From Micromonospora sp. CCTCC AA 2012012 (GTDB lineage: Bacteria > Actinomycetota > Actinomycetes > Mycobacteriales > Micromonosporaceae), in contig NZ_CP159342.1 in NCBI RefSeq assembly GCF_040499845.1, positions 6,665,217 to 6,729,216 on the forward strand: a stretch of 64,000 nt of DNA. The letters run 5' to 3'. The notes below the pieces were generated by a model that was given only the letters and a program-made list of their open reading frames with translations, was not told the DNA's origin and searched no databases. Both the position numbers and the translations under genes were made by a program. The number at the start of each line of letters is the position of its first letter. The stretch's first letter is position 1. Below are positions 20,532 through 29,534 of this stretch, piece by piece.

Positions 20532-20662
20532 CCCCGGCTCATTCTTCCGGGCTGGGGCAGCCGTTGGGGGGATGCCTCAACCCGGCTGTCCGGGTACCGT
20601 CCATCCTCGGATCCAACGCACCGTAGGCGGCTGGATCCGCTGGGGAGTGAGGTGCGCGAGCG

Positions 20663-21247
20663 ATGCCGTGGTGGTCATGGCGCCCAGGTCCCGCCGGTGG
20701 CGGCGATCCGGAAACTCGAAGCGGGATCACAGTGGATGACACCGTCCGGGTCGGACCACCGACCCCCCGTCAGCCGGGGGACGACGCCCCGGCCGCCGAC
20801 CGGGCGGTGCGGAGCGAGATGCCGGCGACGGTAGCGCCGGTCACCCTCGGTCGGGTCTGCGACGCGCTCGACCTGCTCGACGTGCGTTACCTGGCCGACG
20901 GCGACGGCAACCTGCTGGCCATGTGGGAGCGGCACGCGGTGCTGGTCACGCTGGAGGGTCCGGAGGACGAGATCCTGGTGATGCGGGCTCGTCCACACGC
21001 GACGGTGCCGCCGGACTGGGCGGACCGCGCCTACCGGGTGGTCAACGAGTGGAACCACACCCGACGGTTCTGCAAGGCCTACATCGGAGACCCGACCGAG
21101 CGGGGTCAACTGCCGATCTACGCCGAGCTCCAGGTGCCGCTCGGCGCCGGGACGCACGACGCGCTCCTGGTCGAGATGCTCGACTGTGGCGCGGCGGTCG
21201 CCACCACCTTCGTGGACTGGCTGCACGACGAGGGCGCCCTGCTCTGA
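20663..21247 (+). CDS. YbjN domain-containing protein
   Basis: This 194-aa protein has an N-terminal disordered stretch to about residue 55, then a YbjN-type alpha/beta domain: VTLGRVCDALDLLDVRYLAD, AYRVVNEWNHTRRFCKAYI and AAVATTFVDWLHDE. YbjN proteins share the fold of type III secretion chaperones. In actinobacteria their role is unknown, although E. coli YbjN affects motility and stress traits. The ATG at 20663 has a weak GTGAGG upstream. Internal starts near residue 54 (MPATVAP) would give just the folded domain and cannot be excluded. Confidence 0.8.
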   Translation: MPWWSWRPGPAGGGDPETRSGITVDDTVRVGPPTPRQPGDDAPAADRAVRSEMPATVAPVTLGRVCDALDLLDVRYLADGDGNLLAMWERHAVLVTLEGPEDEILVMRARPHATVPPDWADRAYRVVNEWNHTRRFCKAYIGDPTERGQLPIYAELQVPLGAGTHDALLVEMLDCGAAVATTFVDWLHDEGALL

Positions 21248-21296
21248 GTGCGCCGGCCGGGCCGGTCGCCCGGCCGCGCCGGTCCGGCCGTCGGTG

Positions 21297-21725
21297 TCAC
21301 GCGCCGGCGGCCGGGCCCTCCATGGCGTTGACCATGAAGTACGCGGCCCGCTCCAGGTAGTCCCAGAGCGCGGTGGCGATCTCCGGCGGCAGGTCCAGCC
21401 GGTCCACCGCCCGGCGCATGTGGTGCAGCCACGCGTCCCGCTCCGCGGCGCCGATCCGGAACGGAGCGTGCCGCATCCGCAACCGTGGGTGACCACGCTG
21501 CGCCGAGTACGTGTTCGGGCCGCCCCAGTACTGCATGAGGAAGAGGGTCAGCCGGTCGGCGGCCGGCCCGAGGTCCTCCTCCGGGTACATCGGGCGCAGC
21601 AGCGGGTCGGTGGCGACGCCGGCGTAGAACTCGTCGACCAGCTTGCGGAACGTCGGCTCGCCGCCGACCGCCTCGAAGAGGGTGACGGGGGTTCCGGGCC
21701 GGTCGGATTCACCTGCGGGATTCAC
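21297..21725 (-). CDS. glbO: Group II truncated haemoglobin
   Basis: This 2-on-2 globin binds O2 via haem. Visible residues are the FEAVGGEPTFRKLVDEFYAGV helix region, the tyrosine of helix B10 in EFYAGVATD, the YWGGPNTYSAQRGHPRLRMRHAPF segment carrying the proximal His, and the helix-G Trp in ATALWDYLERAAYFMVNAM. Its 142 aa matches GlbO. In mycobacteria GlbO is linked to protection from oxidative and nitrosative stress and associates with membranes. It is a single gene, convergent with the YbjN gene. Confidence 0.92.
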   Translation of the reverse strand: MNPAGESDRPGTPVTLFEAVGGEPTFRKLVDEFYAGVATDPLLRPMYPEEDLGPAADRLTLFLMQYWGGPNTYSAQRGHPRLRMRHAPFRIGAAERDAWLHHMRRAVDRLDLPPEIATALWDYLERAAYFMVNAMEGPAAGA

Positions 21726-21788
21726 CGTTCCATCCTGCCAGGCTGCCCCGGGTGCCGACCGGTGCCCACCGGTCGGTGGTGGTGTCGA

Positions 21789-23159
21789 TCAGGTCACCGC
21801 GTGGCTGTGCCGGCCCCGGTCGCCCGGCCGCTCGTCCACCGGCGTACGCGCCGGAGGGCTCGCGGGGGCCGCGCCGGCGGCGTTGTCCCGCGTGGCCTGG
21901 TCGACGGCGGCCTGCACCGATTCGCGGCTCGGCCAGGTCAGGGTGGCCAGCAGCATCAGCCCCACGCCGGCCGCGCTCCACATGCCCACCACCAGCGGGA
22001 TCCGGAAGCGCTCGGCCAGCAGGCCGGTGACCAGCACGGCGAGCCCCTGGATGATCTGCATGCCGCTGGCCATCACGCCGAACGCGCGGGCCCGGTAGCC
22101 GTCGGGCAGGGCCCGGACGAAGAGCCCGTTGGCCATCGGCAGCAACCCGGCGACGGCGAACCCGCAGATCGCCGCCAGCACGGCCACCACCAGCGGCGGC
22201 GGGTCGAGGAGCGCGGGGACCAGCACCAGCGGCGCGAGGACCGCCAGCGGTCGCATCAGCGCCAACCGACGGTCCGGCGAGAGCGCCCGGCCGACCAGCA
22301 GGCCGCCCAGGATGAAGCCGACCGGGTTGGCGGCCATGATGACGGCCTGCGCGACGCCGGTGTCCACGCCGTCGCCGGCCCGCTCGGCGGCCCACGCCGC
22401 GGCGAGCCCCTCCGGCACGATGGAGAAGAGCATCGCGCTGAAGACCAGCACGGCGATGGCGCGCAGCACGGGGCGGCCGAAGACGATCTGGAAGCCCTGG
22501 CCGGTCTCCCGCAGCAGGTGGCTGCGGTGCGCCGGGCTCATCACCGGCGGCCGGTTCCGCAGGCCGAACCGGACCAGCAGGGCCGACGCGCCGAAGGTCG
22601 CCGCGTTGATCAGCAGGGCGAGGGTCGGGGAGACCACGGCGATGGTCGCGCCGACCAGGTAGCCGACGACCTGTGCGGCCTGGCCGACGCTGGCGTTGAT
22701 CGAGAGCCCGACGACCAGCCGGTCACCGGCGAGGATGAGCGGCATCAGCGCGGACCGGGCGGCCTGGCTCGGCGGGTTGGCCAGGGTGGCGGCGAAGAGC
22801 AGGGCGAGGATCAGCCACGGCGGGTTGCCCGGGATGGCGACCAGCAGCATCAGCGCCATCCGGAGCAGATCGCAGGTCACCATCACGCTGCGGTAGCGGT
22901 GCCGCTCGGCCAGCGTGGCCAGCAGCGGGCCACCCACCAGCCAGGGCAGGTAACTGACGGCGAACGCGGCGGCGGAGAGCGCCACCGAGTCGGTCTCCCG
23001 GTAGACCAGGACGGTGACCGCGGCCTTGGCGATGTAGTCGCCGATCCAGGAGAGCGTGCTGGCCGCGAATACGGCGCGATATTCGACCTGGGCGAACACT
23101 TCACGGAAGGTGGCGGGCCCCTCCCGGGCGGGTCGCTCGTCGGACACCGTCGCCTCCAT
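21789..23159 (-). CDS. MFS transporter
   Basis: This 456-aa integral membrane protein has about 12 hydrophobic segments. Its organisation (FREVFAQVEYRAVFAASTLSWIGDYIAKAAVTVLVYRETDSVALSA at the start is quoted here only by its ends) resembles the EntS/MFS_3 subgroup of drug or siderophore exporters. The short cytoplasmic loop LATLAERHRYRSVM follows helix 2, as is typical of MFS proteins. A long Ala/Pro-rich tail ends it. The substrate is unknown. It is transcribed leftward behind the MscS channel gene but separated by 245 bp containing a hairpin. Confidence 0.85.
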   Translation of the reverse strand: MEATVSDERPAREGPATFREVFAQVEYRAVFAASTLSWIGDYIAKAAVTVLVYRETDSVALSAAAFAVSYLPWLVGGPLLATLAERHRYRSVMVTCDLLRMALMLLVAIPGNPPWLILALLFAATLANPPSQAARSALMPLILAGDRLVVGLSINASVGQAAQVVGYLVGATIAVVSPTLALLINAATFGASALLVRFGLRNRPPVMSPAHRSHLLRETGQGFQIVFGRPVLRAIAVLVFSAMLFSIVPEGLAAAWAAERAGDGVDTGVAQAVIMAANPVGFILGGLLVGRALSPDRRLALMRPLAVLAPLVLVPALLDPPPLVVAVLAAICGFAVAGLLPMANGLFVRALPDGYRARAFGVMASGMQIIQGLAVLVTGLLAERFRIPLVVGMWSAAGVGLMLLATLTWPSRESVQAAVDQATRDNAAGAAPASPPARTPVDERPGDRGRHSHAVT

Positions 23160-23235
23160 CGTTCCCCAAGATCGGCCACTCGTGATGACCAGCCCGGGAA
23201 CCGTCGTCAGATCTACGGATCAGCGAGGACACGAG

Positions 23236-23256
23236 CACGCTCCTCGAAGGAGCGTG
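23236..23256. repeat. Short perfect hairpin in the MscS-MFS intergenic region
   Basis: CACGCTCCT (23236-23244), cga, AGGAGCGTG (23248-23256), followed by TTTC on the plus strand. It lies in the 245-bp gap upstream of the MFS gene. A run of T follows only in the plus direction, where no gene is being terminated, so it may be a leader structure of the MFS mRNA or an operator. No other feature is visible in this gap. Confidence 0.4.
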
Positions 23257-23404
23257 TTTCACCGGATTCTGCCCGATCGTCTGACAACTGGCTAGGGTGA
23301 ACGGATTGATCGTCGCATCTCCGACTGAACGAACGGACGATACCCGAGGGGCCGGGCGTCCGCGACCCCCGATCGTCCGGCCCGGTCGGTCCGGCCCCGA
23401 CGGC

Positions 23405-24556
23405 TCAGGTCGGTCCGCCGGCACCGGTCTCGCCCGCTCCGGGGAACCTCGCCGGTGCGCCCTGATAGAGCCGGGCGGCGGCGATCCGGGCCGTGATCCC
23501 GGAGTTCTCCAGCGCCTCGGCGAGCCGGCGACGCAGCTCCCGGCCCACCGAGAACTGCCCCTCGGCGGTGGTCTTGACGACCGTACGGATCACCGCGCCG
23601 TCGACCGTCATCTGCTCGACGCCGAGCACCTCGGGCTCCTCGACGATCTGCGGTGCCAGCTCCGGGTCCATCGCCATCGAGGCGGCGGCCGTACGCAGCA
23701 CCGCGGTGGCCTCCTCGGTGCCGGCGAACCCGATCGGCAGGTCGACCACCACCAGGGCCCAGCCCTGGCTCTTGTTGCCCACCCGGACGATCTCGCCGTT
23801 GCGGATGTACCAGAGCACGCCCCGGCCGTCGCGGACCGTGGTGACCCGCAGCCCCACCGACTCGACCACGCCGGTCGCCTCACCGAGGTCGACGGTGTCG
23901 CCGACCCCGTACTGGTCCTCGATCAGCATGAACAGGCCGGCGATCAGGTCCTTGACCAGGCTCTGCGCGCCGAAGCCGAGCGCCACACCGGCGATGCCGG
24001 CGCTGGCCAGCAGCGGTGCCAGGTCGAAGCTGAACTCCTTGAGCACCATCAGCAGCGCGATGCCGAAGACGAACGCGGTGACCATGCTGCGCAGCACCGA
24101 GCCGATCGCCTCGGCGCGCTGCCGCCGCCGCTCCGGCACGAACTGCTCCGGGTCGAGCGAGGCGCTCGGGATCCGCTCGCGCAGCGGCCGGAGCATGGTC
24201 GGCACGGCACCCTCGGTGGTGGTGCGGACCAGCCGGTTGATGGTCCGGTGCAGCGCCCAGCGGGCGGCGATCGCCAGCAGCAGGATCAGCACCACCCGCA
24301 GCGGCTTCAGCACGATCCAGTAGCTGCCCTCGGCGAACCAGGCCGAGTTGGTCAGTTCGTAGACGTTCTTGCACCAGGGGTCGGTCCGGCAGTCGACCGA
24401 CGGTGTCGGGCCCGGAGTCGGGTCCTCGGCGGCGGACAGGGCGAGAAGCAGCAGACCGGTGGCACTCACCGTGTCTTCGTACCGCACGGCCGTGGGGGAC
24501 CGGTCGCCGCCCCACCGGCCCGGCCGACGGAGATCAAGCCGGGCGGAACCGGTCAT
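23405..24556 (-). CDS. MscS-family mechanosensitive channel
   Basis: This membrane channel opens under osmotic downshock. Three hydrophobic segments precede the pore helix, GVALGFGAQSLVKDLIAGLF, which matches the MscS TM3 Gly/Ala pattern. The beta domain follows with LIEDQYGVGDTVDLG, GVVESVGLRVTTVRD and IRNGEI. A C-terminal alpha/beta domain ends it. The 383-aa length assumes ATG 24556; an internal GTG at 24469 removes an Arg-rich tail and leaves a hydrophobic start, and is equally plausible. Short Pro/Asp-rich residues after the first segment (EDPTPGPTPSVDC) probably lie outside the membrane. Confidence 0.88.
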   Translation of the reverse strand: MTGSARLDLRRPGRWGGDRSPTAVRYEDTVSATGLLLLALSAAEDPTPGPTPSVDCRTDPWCKNVYELTNSAWFAEGSYWIVLKPLRVVLILLLAIAARWALHRTINRLVRTTTEGAVPTMLRPLRERIPSASLDPEQFVPERRRQRAEAIGSVLRSMVTAFVFGIALLMVLKEFSFDLAPLLASAGIAGVALGFGAQSLVKDLIAGLFMLIEDQYGVGDTVDLGEATGVVESVGLRVTTVRDGRGVLWYIRNGEIVRVGNKSQGWALVVVDLPIGFAGTEEATAVLRTAAASMAMDPELAPQIVEEPEVLGVEQMTVDGAVIRTVVKTTAEGQFSVGRELRRRLAEALENSGITARIAAARLYQGAPARFPGAGETGAGGPT

Positions 24557-24744
24557 CCTGACACGGCCGGGGGAAGGTTCCGGAGGGGACCCCGGATTAG
24601 TACGTGCAATCCCGGTTCCGATCAGGGACTATTGGCGCAACGGACGTCGGTGATCCGGCCGGCGCCGGTGTGGTTCCCCGCTGCCCGCGGGGGCGGCACC
24701 GGTGCGACAGCGGCAGGAGCGGCTGGACCGGGAGGGTGAGCACG

Positions 24745-25278
24745 ATGCCTGACATACGACCCACGGCGGGCTCCGGCGCGTTGGTCCTCAACGCCACCTA
24801 CGAGCCGCTGTGCGTCGTGTCCGTGCGTCGGGCCGCGATCCTCGTCCTCTCCGCCAAGGCCGTCTGCGTGGCCGACGGCGAGGGCGTCCTGCACAGCGCC
24901 CGGGACGCGCTTCCGGTGCCGTCGGTGGTCCGGCTGACCCGCTTCGTCCGGGTGCCCTACCGCACCCACGTCGGGCTCTCCCGCCGGGCGATCTTCGCCC
25001 GGGACGGCTGGCGCTGCGCCTACTGCCGGGGTCCGGCGGAGACCATCGACCACGTCTTCCCGCGCAGCCGCGGTGGCCGGCACGCCTGGGAGAACGTCGT
25101 CGCGGCCTGCGCCCGGTGCAACCACACCAAGGGCGACAAGACCCCGGCCGAGCTGGGCTGGCGGCTGCACAGCCTGCCGGCCCCGCCGAAGGGGACGGCC
25201 TGGCGGGTGCTCGGCCACCGGGCGCCCGACCCGCGCTGGGCGGACTGGCTCGACCTGCGCGAGCCCGAGGCCGCCTGA
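24745..25278 (+). CDS. HNH endonuclease family protein
   Basis: This 177-aa protein has a conserved N-terminal domain (LVLNATYEPLCVVSVRRA) and an HNH/McrA-like nuclease fold: RDGWRCAYCRG, TIDHVFPRSRGG, WENVVAACARCNHTKGDK, with two zinc-binding CxxC pairs. Such proteins are widespread single-copy genes in actinobacteria; their biological role is not settled. ATG 24745 is preceded by GGAGGGTGAG. In mycobacteria its homologue sits next to ctaJ and pepN (from memory), but here 15 kb separate them. Confidence 0.88.
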   Translation: MPDIRPTAGSGALVLNATYEPLCVVSVRRAAILVLSAKAVCVADGEGVLHSARDALPVPSVVRLTRFVRVPYRTHVGLSRRAIFARDGWRCAYCRGPAETIDHVFPRSRGGRHAWENVVAACARCNHTKGDKTPAELGWRLHSLPAPPKGTAWRVLGHRAPDPRWADWLDLREPEAA

Positions 25279-25279
25279 G

Positions 25280-26086
25280 TCACGGCCCGCGCGCCTTCAC
25301 CAGCGACGCGTAGACCACCACGTTGTCGGCGTACCCGGTCTCGCCGCCCACCCACTTGCCCCCGCAGGTGATCAACCGCAGGTTGGGTCGGCTGAAGTCG
25401 CCGAAGACCTCGTCCGCCGGCAGCCGGTCCTTGCCGTACCGCCGTACCGAGGTGACCTCGAAGACGGCCACCGAGTGGTCCTGCCGGGTCACCTCCACCC
25501 GGTCGCCGTCGTCGAGGCTCTTCAACCCGTGGAAGACCGCCGGTCCGGTGGTGGTGTCGACGTGCCCGACGATCACCGCCGGACCGTACTGGCCGGGGGT
25601 CGGGCCCTGGTCGTACCAGCCGGCCTCGCCGGCCTTGCCGACGTCCGGCACCGCGATGCTGCCGTCGGGCGCGAGCCCCACCCGGTGTACGGGCGCCCGC
25701 AGGTCGATCTTCCCGATCGCGATGTCGGTCGGCGGGCTCGCCGGCAGCACCGGGAACTTCTTCGGCGGTGGCCGCAGCCCGGCGCTCCACTGCTCCGGCA
25801 GCACGCTGACGCCGGTGATCCGCTCGACGCCGAGCATCGCCACGATCAGCACCATCAGCGCGGCGATCGCCAGTACCGGGGCGCCGGGACCGGCCGACCC
25901 GACGGTCCGCCACCGGCCCGCCGCCGCTGCCCGCCGACGGACCGGGACCGGTCGGGCCTGCGGGTCGGCCGTGGTGACGCTGGCCGAGAAGGCGTGCCCG
26001 GCCACCCGGACGAACCGGCGGGACGCCCGGGACAGCAGCCGGACGCCGGCCCGTGTCCGCCTCCGCCGGTCGCCTGAGCGGGACAT
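25280..26086 (-). CDS. Class F sortase
   Basis: This membrane-anchored cysteine transpeptidase probably attaches a surface protein to the cell wall. The 268-aa protein has an Arg-rich cytoplasmic N-terminus, one membrane helix (VLAIAALMVLIVAML), then the sortase barrel. Catalytic His is in VIVGHVDTTTGP and Cys in LRLITCGGKW. The catalytic Arg usually found about a dozen residues after Cys is not obvious (GYADNVVVYA), so activity should be judged with care. It is preceded by a gene for a protein with a sortase-like C-terminal signal. ATG 26086 is preferred over upstream starts. Confidence 0.85.
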   Translation of the reverse strand: MSRSGDRRRRTRAGVRLLSRASRRFVRVAGHAFSASVTTADPQARPVPVRRRAAAAGRWRTVGSAGPGAPVLAIAALMVLIVAMLGVERITGVSVLPEQWSAGLRPPPKKFPVLPASPPTDIAIGKIDLRAPVHRVGLAPDGSIAVPDVGKAGEAGWYDQGPTPGQYGPAVIVGHVDTTTGPAVFHGLKSLDDGDRVEVTRQDHSVAVFEVTSVRRYGKDRLPADEVFGDFSRPNLRLITCGGKWVGGETGYADNVVVYASLVKARGP

Positions 26087-26099
26087 GGCCGCGGTCCCG

Positions 26100-26618
26100 T
26101 CAGGCGCGGGGCGCGGCCCTGCGACGGGTGCCGACGGCGCCGAAGCCGGCCGCCACCGCCACCACGGCGAGCCCCCCGACCAGCAGCAGCGATCCGCCGC
26201 CCCGGCCGCCCGCCGTGCCGCCGCCACCGGTCGCCGGCCCCTTGCTCGGCTGCGCCATCTGCAGCACGGTGAGCATGGTCTGCGCGCTGCCGCCGTTCGA
26301 GCAGCTCAGGTCGACCGGATAGTCGCCGGGCGCCTTGTTGTTCGGCACGGTCACCGCACCGGTCAGGAAGCCGTTGTCGGGCCGGAGCACCACCCGGCCG
26401 AAGGCGTCCGAGGTGACCTGGGCCTGCCGGTCGTTGTTGCTGTCGCAGCTGGCCCGGATGTTCACCCGGCCGCCGGCCTGCACGCTGTTCGGTGTGACCT
26501 CGATGAAGACGGTCGTCCCGGCCCGGGCCGGCGTGCCGGTCGTGAAGACGAACGCCCCGACCAGGCCGAGCACGGTCAACACGGCCGCCAGGGCGCGATG
26601 TGACAGAAGCCCCCGCAT
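26100..26618 (-). CDS. Secreted surface protein with sortase-like C-terminal signal
   Basis: This 172-aa protein has a signal peptide ending near TTGTPARA, then a beta-rich domain (TTVFIEVTPNSVQAGGRVNI, FGRVVLRPDN, GDYPVDLSCSN). Its C-terminus has GPATGG, a Gly-rich spacer, a hydrophobic helix (LLLVGGLAVVAVAAGFGAVG) and a basic tail TRRRAAPRA. This order is that of a cell-wall sorting signal, with GPATGG in place of LPXTG. It lies immediately before the class F sortase gene on the same strand, so it is the likely substrate. Its function is unknown. Confidence 0.75.
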   Translation of the reverse strand: MRGLLSHRALAAVLTVLGLVGAFVFTTGTPARAGTTVFIEVTPNSVQAGGRVNIRASCDSNNDRQAQVTSDAFGRVVLRPDNGFLTGAVTVPNNKAPGDYPVDLSCSNGGSAQTMLTVLQMAQPSKGPATGGGGTAGGRGGGSLLLVGGLAVVAVAAGFGAVGTRRRAAPRA

Positions 26619-26702
26619 GATTCCCCCCTCCCGGTGCGGTGCACCGGAATCCTGCTGACGGGCAGTGCGGCGTGCATTCCCACCGCAGCCCGCCGTGAAC
26701 CT

Positions 26703-27158
26703 CTACTTCCGGCGGGCCGGGGGTGCGAGGGGGGTGACGGGGTGCCAGTCCAGCGGGGTGGAGAGGACCATCGTGCTGGACGGCTGGCCGTACGGGGCGA
26801 GCCGGTCGATGACCCGCTCGAACTCGCCGATCGACCCGGCCGCGACCTTGAGCATGCTGCACGCGTCCCCGGTGATCCGGTGGATCTCCAGGATCTCCGG
26901 CCAGCCGGCCACCTCCGGGTCGTGCAGGATGCAGCGCGGGCCGTAGCAGGACATCCGGATCATCGCGACCACCGTGCGACCGGCCCGGGTCAGGTCCACG
27001 TGCGCGTGGTAGCCGGTGATCACCCCGGACTCCTCCAGCCGACGCACCCGCTCGGCGACCGCGGGCGGCGACAGGTGCACCCGGCGGGACAGCTCGCTGA
27101 AGGAGAGCCGCGCGTCGGTCTGGAGCTCCCGCAGCAGCGCCCAGTCCATGTCGTCCAT
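26703..27158 (-). CDS. Lrp/AsnC family transcriptional regulator
   Basis: This 151-aa DNA-binding regulator starts MDDMDWALLRELQTDARLSF, with the helix-turn-helix LSRRVHLSPPAVAERVRRLE. Then follows the RAM ligand-sensing domain (TGYHAHVDLTRAGRTVVAMIR, ILEIHRITGDACSMLKVAAG). A good GGAAAGG precedes ATG 27158. It is divergent from kynA, with a 139-bp shared intergenic region. It is therefore the likely local regulator of the tryptophan-degradation operon, perhaps sensing tryptophan or kynurenine; the ligand is not visible in sequence. Confidence 0.88.
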   Translation of the reverse strand: MDDMDWALLRELQTDARLSFSELSRRVHLSPPAVAERVRRLEESGVITGYHAHVDLTRAGRTVVAMIRMSCYGPRCILHDPEVAGWPEILEIHRITGDACSMLKVAAGSIGEFERVIDRLAPYGQPSSTMVLSTPLDWHPVTPLAPPARRK

Positions 27159-27297
27159 GCGTGACCTTTCCTTCGTGAAGCCGGACCCGATTCCGCTTTC
27201 GATCCGGCAGGTCCCGTCACAGTACCGCCGTTGAACAGGCATTCCATCTGCCGATCCACCTGCGGGACCATGTCGTCCAACCGGCGTACGGAGGGAG

Positions 27298-28185
27298 ATG
27301 ACGGTGGAACACGTGACGGCGGCCGTACGGCCGGCCACCCCGCGACAGCGGGCGGCCCGGGCGGCGCGCAACGGCGGCGAACCGACGCTGGAGTTCGCCG
27401 AGCGGGTGCCCTACGACGCGTACGTGCACGCCAGCACGTTGCACGGGTTGCAGCAGCCGCTCAGCGACGACCCCGGCGAGATGTCCTTCCTGATGGTCAG
27501 CCAGATCATGGAGCTGTACTTCGGGCTGACCTGCCACGAGCTGCGGCACGCCCAGCGGGAGCTGCGGGCCAACCGGATCTGGGACGCGCTGCCCCCGCTG
27601 CGCCGCGCCGCGCTGCACCTGGAGGGGCTCAACGCCGCCTGGCAGGGCCTGCGCTGGATGACCCCGGCCGACTTCAACCGGTTCCGCAACCTGCTCGGCG
27701 AGGGCTCCGGCTTCCAGTCGGCCATGTACCGGCACCTGGAGTTCCTGCTCGGCCTCCGCGACCCGGCGCTGATCCGCCCGTTCCGCCGGCAGACCGAGGT
27801 GTACGCGGGGCTCACCGCCACCCTCGAAGCGCCGAGCCTCTGGGACGACGTGGTCGCCCTGCTCGCCCGCCGCGGCTTCGCCGTCCCCGCCGACCTGCTC
27901 GACCGGGACGTGGCGGCCGAGCACGAGTCGCACCCGGCCGTCGAGGCGGCCTGGGTGCGGATCTACGCCGACGGCGGCCCCGACAACCACCTGCGGCTGC
28001 TCGGTGAGGCGCTGACCGAGGTGGCCGAGCGGTTCGGCGACTGGCGCTGGCACCACCTCAAGGCGGTGCAGCGCGCGATGGGCGCGAAGGTCGGCAGCGG
28101 CGGCTCCGCCGGGCTGGCCTGGTTGCAGCGCAGCATGGCCCGGGTGGTCTTCCCGGAGCTGTGGTCGGCCCGGACCGCGATGTGA
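27298..28185 (+). CDS. kynA: Tryptophan 2,3-dioxygenase
   Basis: This haem enzyme opens the indole ring of L-tryptophan to N-formylkynurenine, the first step of the pathway. The 295-aa protein matches the family: YVHASTLHGLQQ, MSFLMVSQIMELYFGLTCHEL (around the first haem-pocket helix), MTPADFNRFRNLLGEGSGFQS and a C-terminal DWRWHHLKAVQRAMG with the conserved His. It is the first gene of an 11-gene operon reading to 37943. It lies opposite the Lrp gene. The next gene starts 12 bp after its stop. Confidence 0.92.
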   Translation: MTVEHVTAAVRPATPRQRAARAARNGGEPTLEFAERVPYDAYVHASTLHGLQQPLSDDPGEMSFLMVSQIMELYFGLTCHELRHAQRELRANRIWDALPPLRRAALHLEGLNAAWQGLRWMTPADFNRFRNLLGEGSGFQSAMYRHLEFLLGLRDPALIRPFRRQTEVYAGLTATLEAPSLWDDVVALLARRGFAVPADLLDRDVAAEHESHPAVEAAWVRIYADGGPDNHLRLLGEALTEVAERFGDWRWHHLKAVQRAMGAKVGSGGSAGLAWLQRSMARVVFPELWSARTAM

Positions 28186-28196
28186 ACGGGGACGCG

Positions 28197-29534
28197 ATGA
28201 ACAGCACCGAGAAGGAGGCCCACCGCCTCGACGCGGCCGACCCCGGGCACCGGCACCTGTTCCACGTGCCGCCCGCCGAGGGGGGCCGCTACCCGCAGGT
28301 CGCGTACCTGGCCGGGAACTCGCTGGGGTTGCAACCCCGGGCCACCCGGGACGAACTCCTCGCCGACCTGGACGACTGGCGTCGGCTGGGCGTGGAGGGG
28401 CACGTGGAGGCGGGACGGCCCTGGCTGCCGTACCACGAGCTGTTGACCGGCCCGGCCGCGCGACTGGTCGGCGCCCGGCCCGCGGAGGTCGTGGTGATGA
28501 ACTCGCTGACGGTCAACCTGCACCTGCTGATGGTGAGCTTCTACCGGCCGGCGGGGGAGCGGACCCGGATCGTCATCGAGGACAGCGCCTTCCCCTCGGA
28601 CAGCTACGCCGTGCGCAGCCAGGCCCGCTTCCACGGGCTCGACCCGGACGCCACGGTGGTCCGGCTGCGGCCCCGCGACGGCGAGGACACCCTGCGGACA
28701 CGGGACGTGCTCGACTTCCTCGCCGCCGAGGGGGACACCGTCGCGCTGGTGCTGCTCGGCGGGGTCAACTACCTCACCGGCGAGCTGATGGACATCCCGG
28801 CCATCACCGCGGCCGGCCGGGCCGCCGGTGCGGTCGTCGGCTGGGACCTCGCGCACGCGGTCGGCAACGTGCCGCTGGCCCTGCACGACTGGGACGTCGA
28901 CTTCGCCGCCTGGTGCTCCTACAAGTACCTGAACTCGGGGCCGGGGGCCCTGGCCGGCGTCTTCGTCCACGAACGACACCTCGGCGACCCGGAGCTGCCC
29001 CGCTTCGAGGGCTGGTGGAGCACCGAGGCGACCACCCGGTTCGAGATGACCCCGGTCTCCCGGCCGCCGGCCACCGTCGAGGCGTGGCAGGTCTCCAACC
29101 CGCCGATCTTCGCGATGGGGCCGGTCCGCACGTCGCTGGAACTCTTCGACTCCGTCGGCATGCCGGCGCTGCGGGAGCGCAGCCTGCGGCTCACCGGCTG
29201 GCTGGAGCGGCTGCTGGACGAGGTGACCGCCGACCGGCCGCTGACCGTGGTCACCCCGCGCGACCCGGCCCGGCGGGGCTGCCAGCTCTCGGTGCGGATC
29301 GGGGTGAGCGCGAGGAGTGAGCCGGGTCTGCGAGCCCCGCAGTCGCGAACGGAAGGCGGCTGGGCCGGCAGCGCCAACGAGCTGACCAAGCGGCTGCGGC
29401 ACGAGCACGGCGTGATCGCCGACGCCCGGGAGCCGGACATCGTCCGGTTCGCCCCGGTGCCGCTCTACTCGACGTACCACGACTGCTGGCGGGTCGCCGA
29501 CGCGCTGGCCGCCAGCGTGGAGGTGCAGCGGTGA
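28197..29534 (+). CDS. kynU: Kynureninase with an in-frame repeat insertion
   Basis: This PLP enzyme cleaves 3-hydroxykynurenine to 3-hydroxyanthranilate and alanine. The PLP lysine is in WCSYKYLNSGPG; other family motifs are LAGNSLGLQP, NSLTVNLHLLM, GWDLAHAVGN and the C-terminal REPDIVRFAPVPLYST. At residue 370 the chain gains about 20 aa reading [18 protein letters not shown], encoded by a 54-bp repeat also found at the start of the RidA-like gene. The remainder aligns with ordinary kynureninases, so the 445-aa protein is longer than usual. ATG 28197 is taken as the start. Its stop overlaps kmo by 4 bp. Confidence 0.9.
   Translation: MNSTEKEAHRLDAADPGHRHLFHVPPAEGGRYPQVAYLAGNSLGLQPRATRDELLADLDDWRRLGVEGHVEAGRPWLPYHELLTGPAARLVGARPAEVVVMNSLTVNLHLLMVSFYRPAGERTRIVIEDSAFPSDSYAVRSQARFHGLDPDATVVRLRPRDGEDTLRTRDVLDFLAAEGDTVALVLLGGVNYLTGELMDIPAITAAGRAAGAVVGWDLAHAVGNVPLALHDWDVDFAAWCSYKYLNSGPGALAGVFVHERHLGDPELPRFEGWWSTEATTRFEMTPVSRPPATVEAWQVSNPPIFAMGPVRTSLELFDSVGMPALRERSLRLTGWLERLLDEVTADRPLTVVTPRDPARRGCQLSVRIGVSARSEPGLRAPQSRTEGGWAGSANELTKRLRHEHGVIADAREPDIVRFAPVPLYSTYHDCWRVADALAASVEVQR
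29304..29357 (+). repeat. Dispersed in-frame repeat, copy 1 (inside kynU)
   Basis: Begins GTGAGCGCGAGGAGTGAGCC and is about 89% identical to 35942-35995. It is read in the same phase in both places, encoding SARSEP(G/L)...QSRTEG. Here it lies inside the kynureninase coding sequence, adding about 18-20 residues. Confidence 0.8.
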
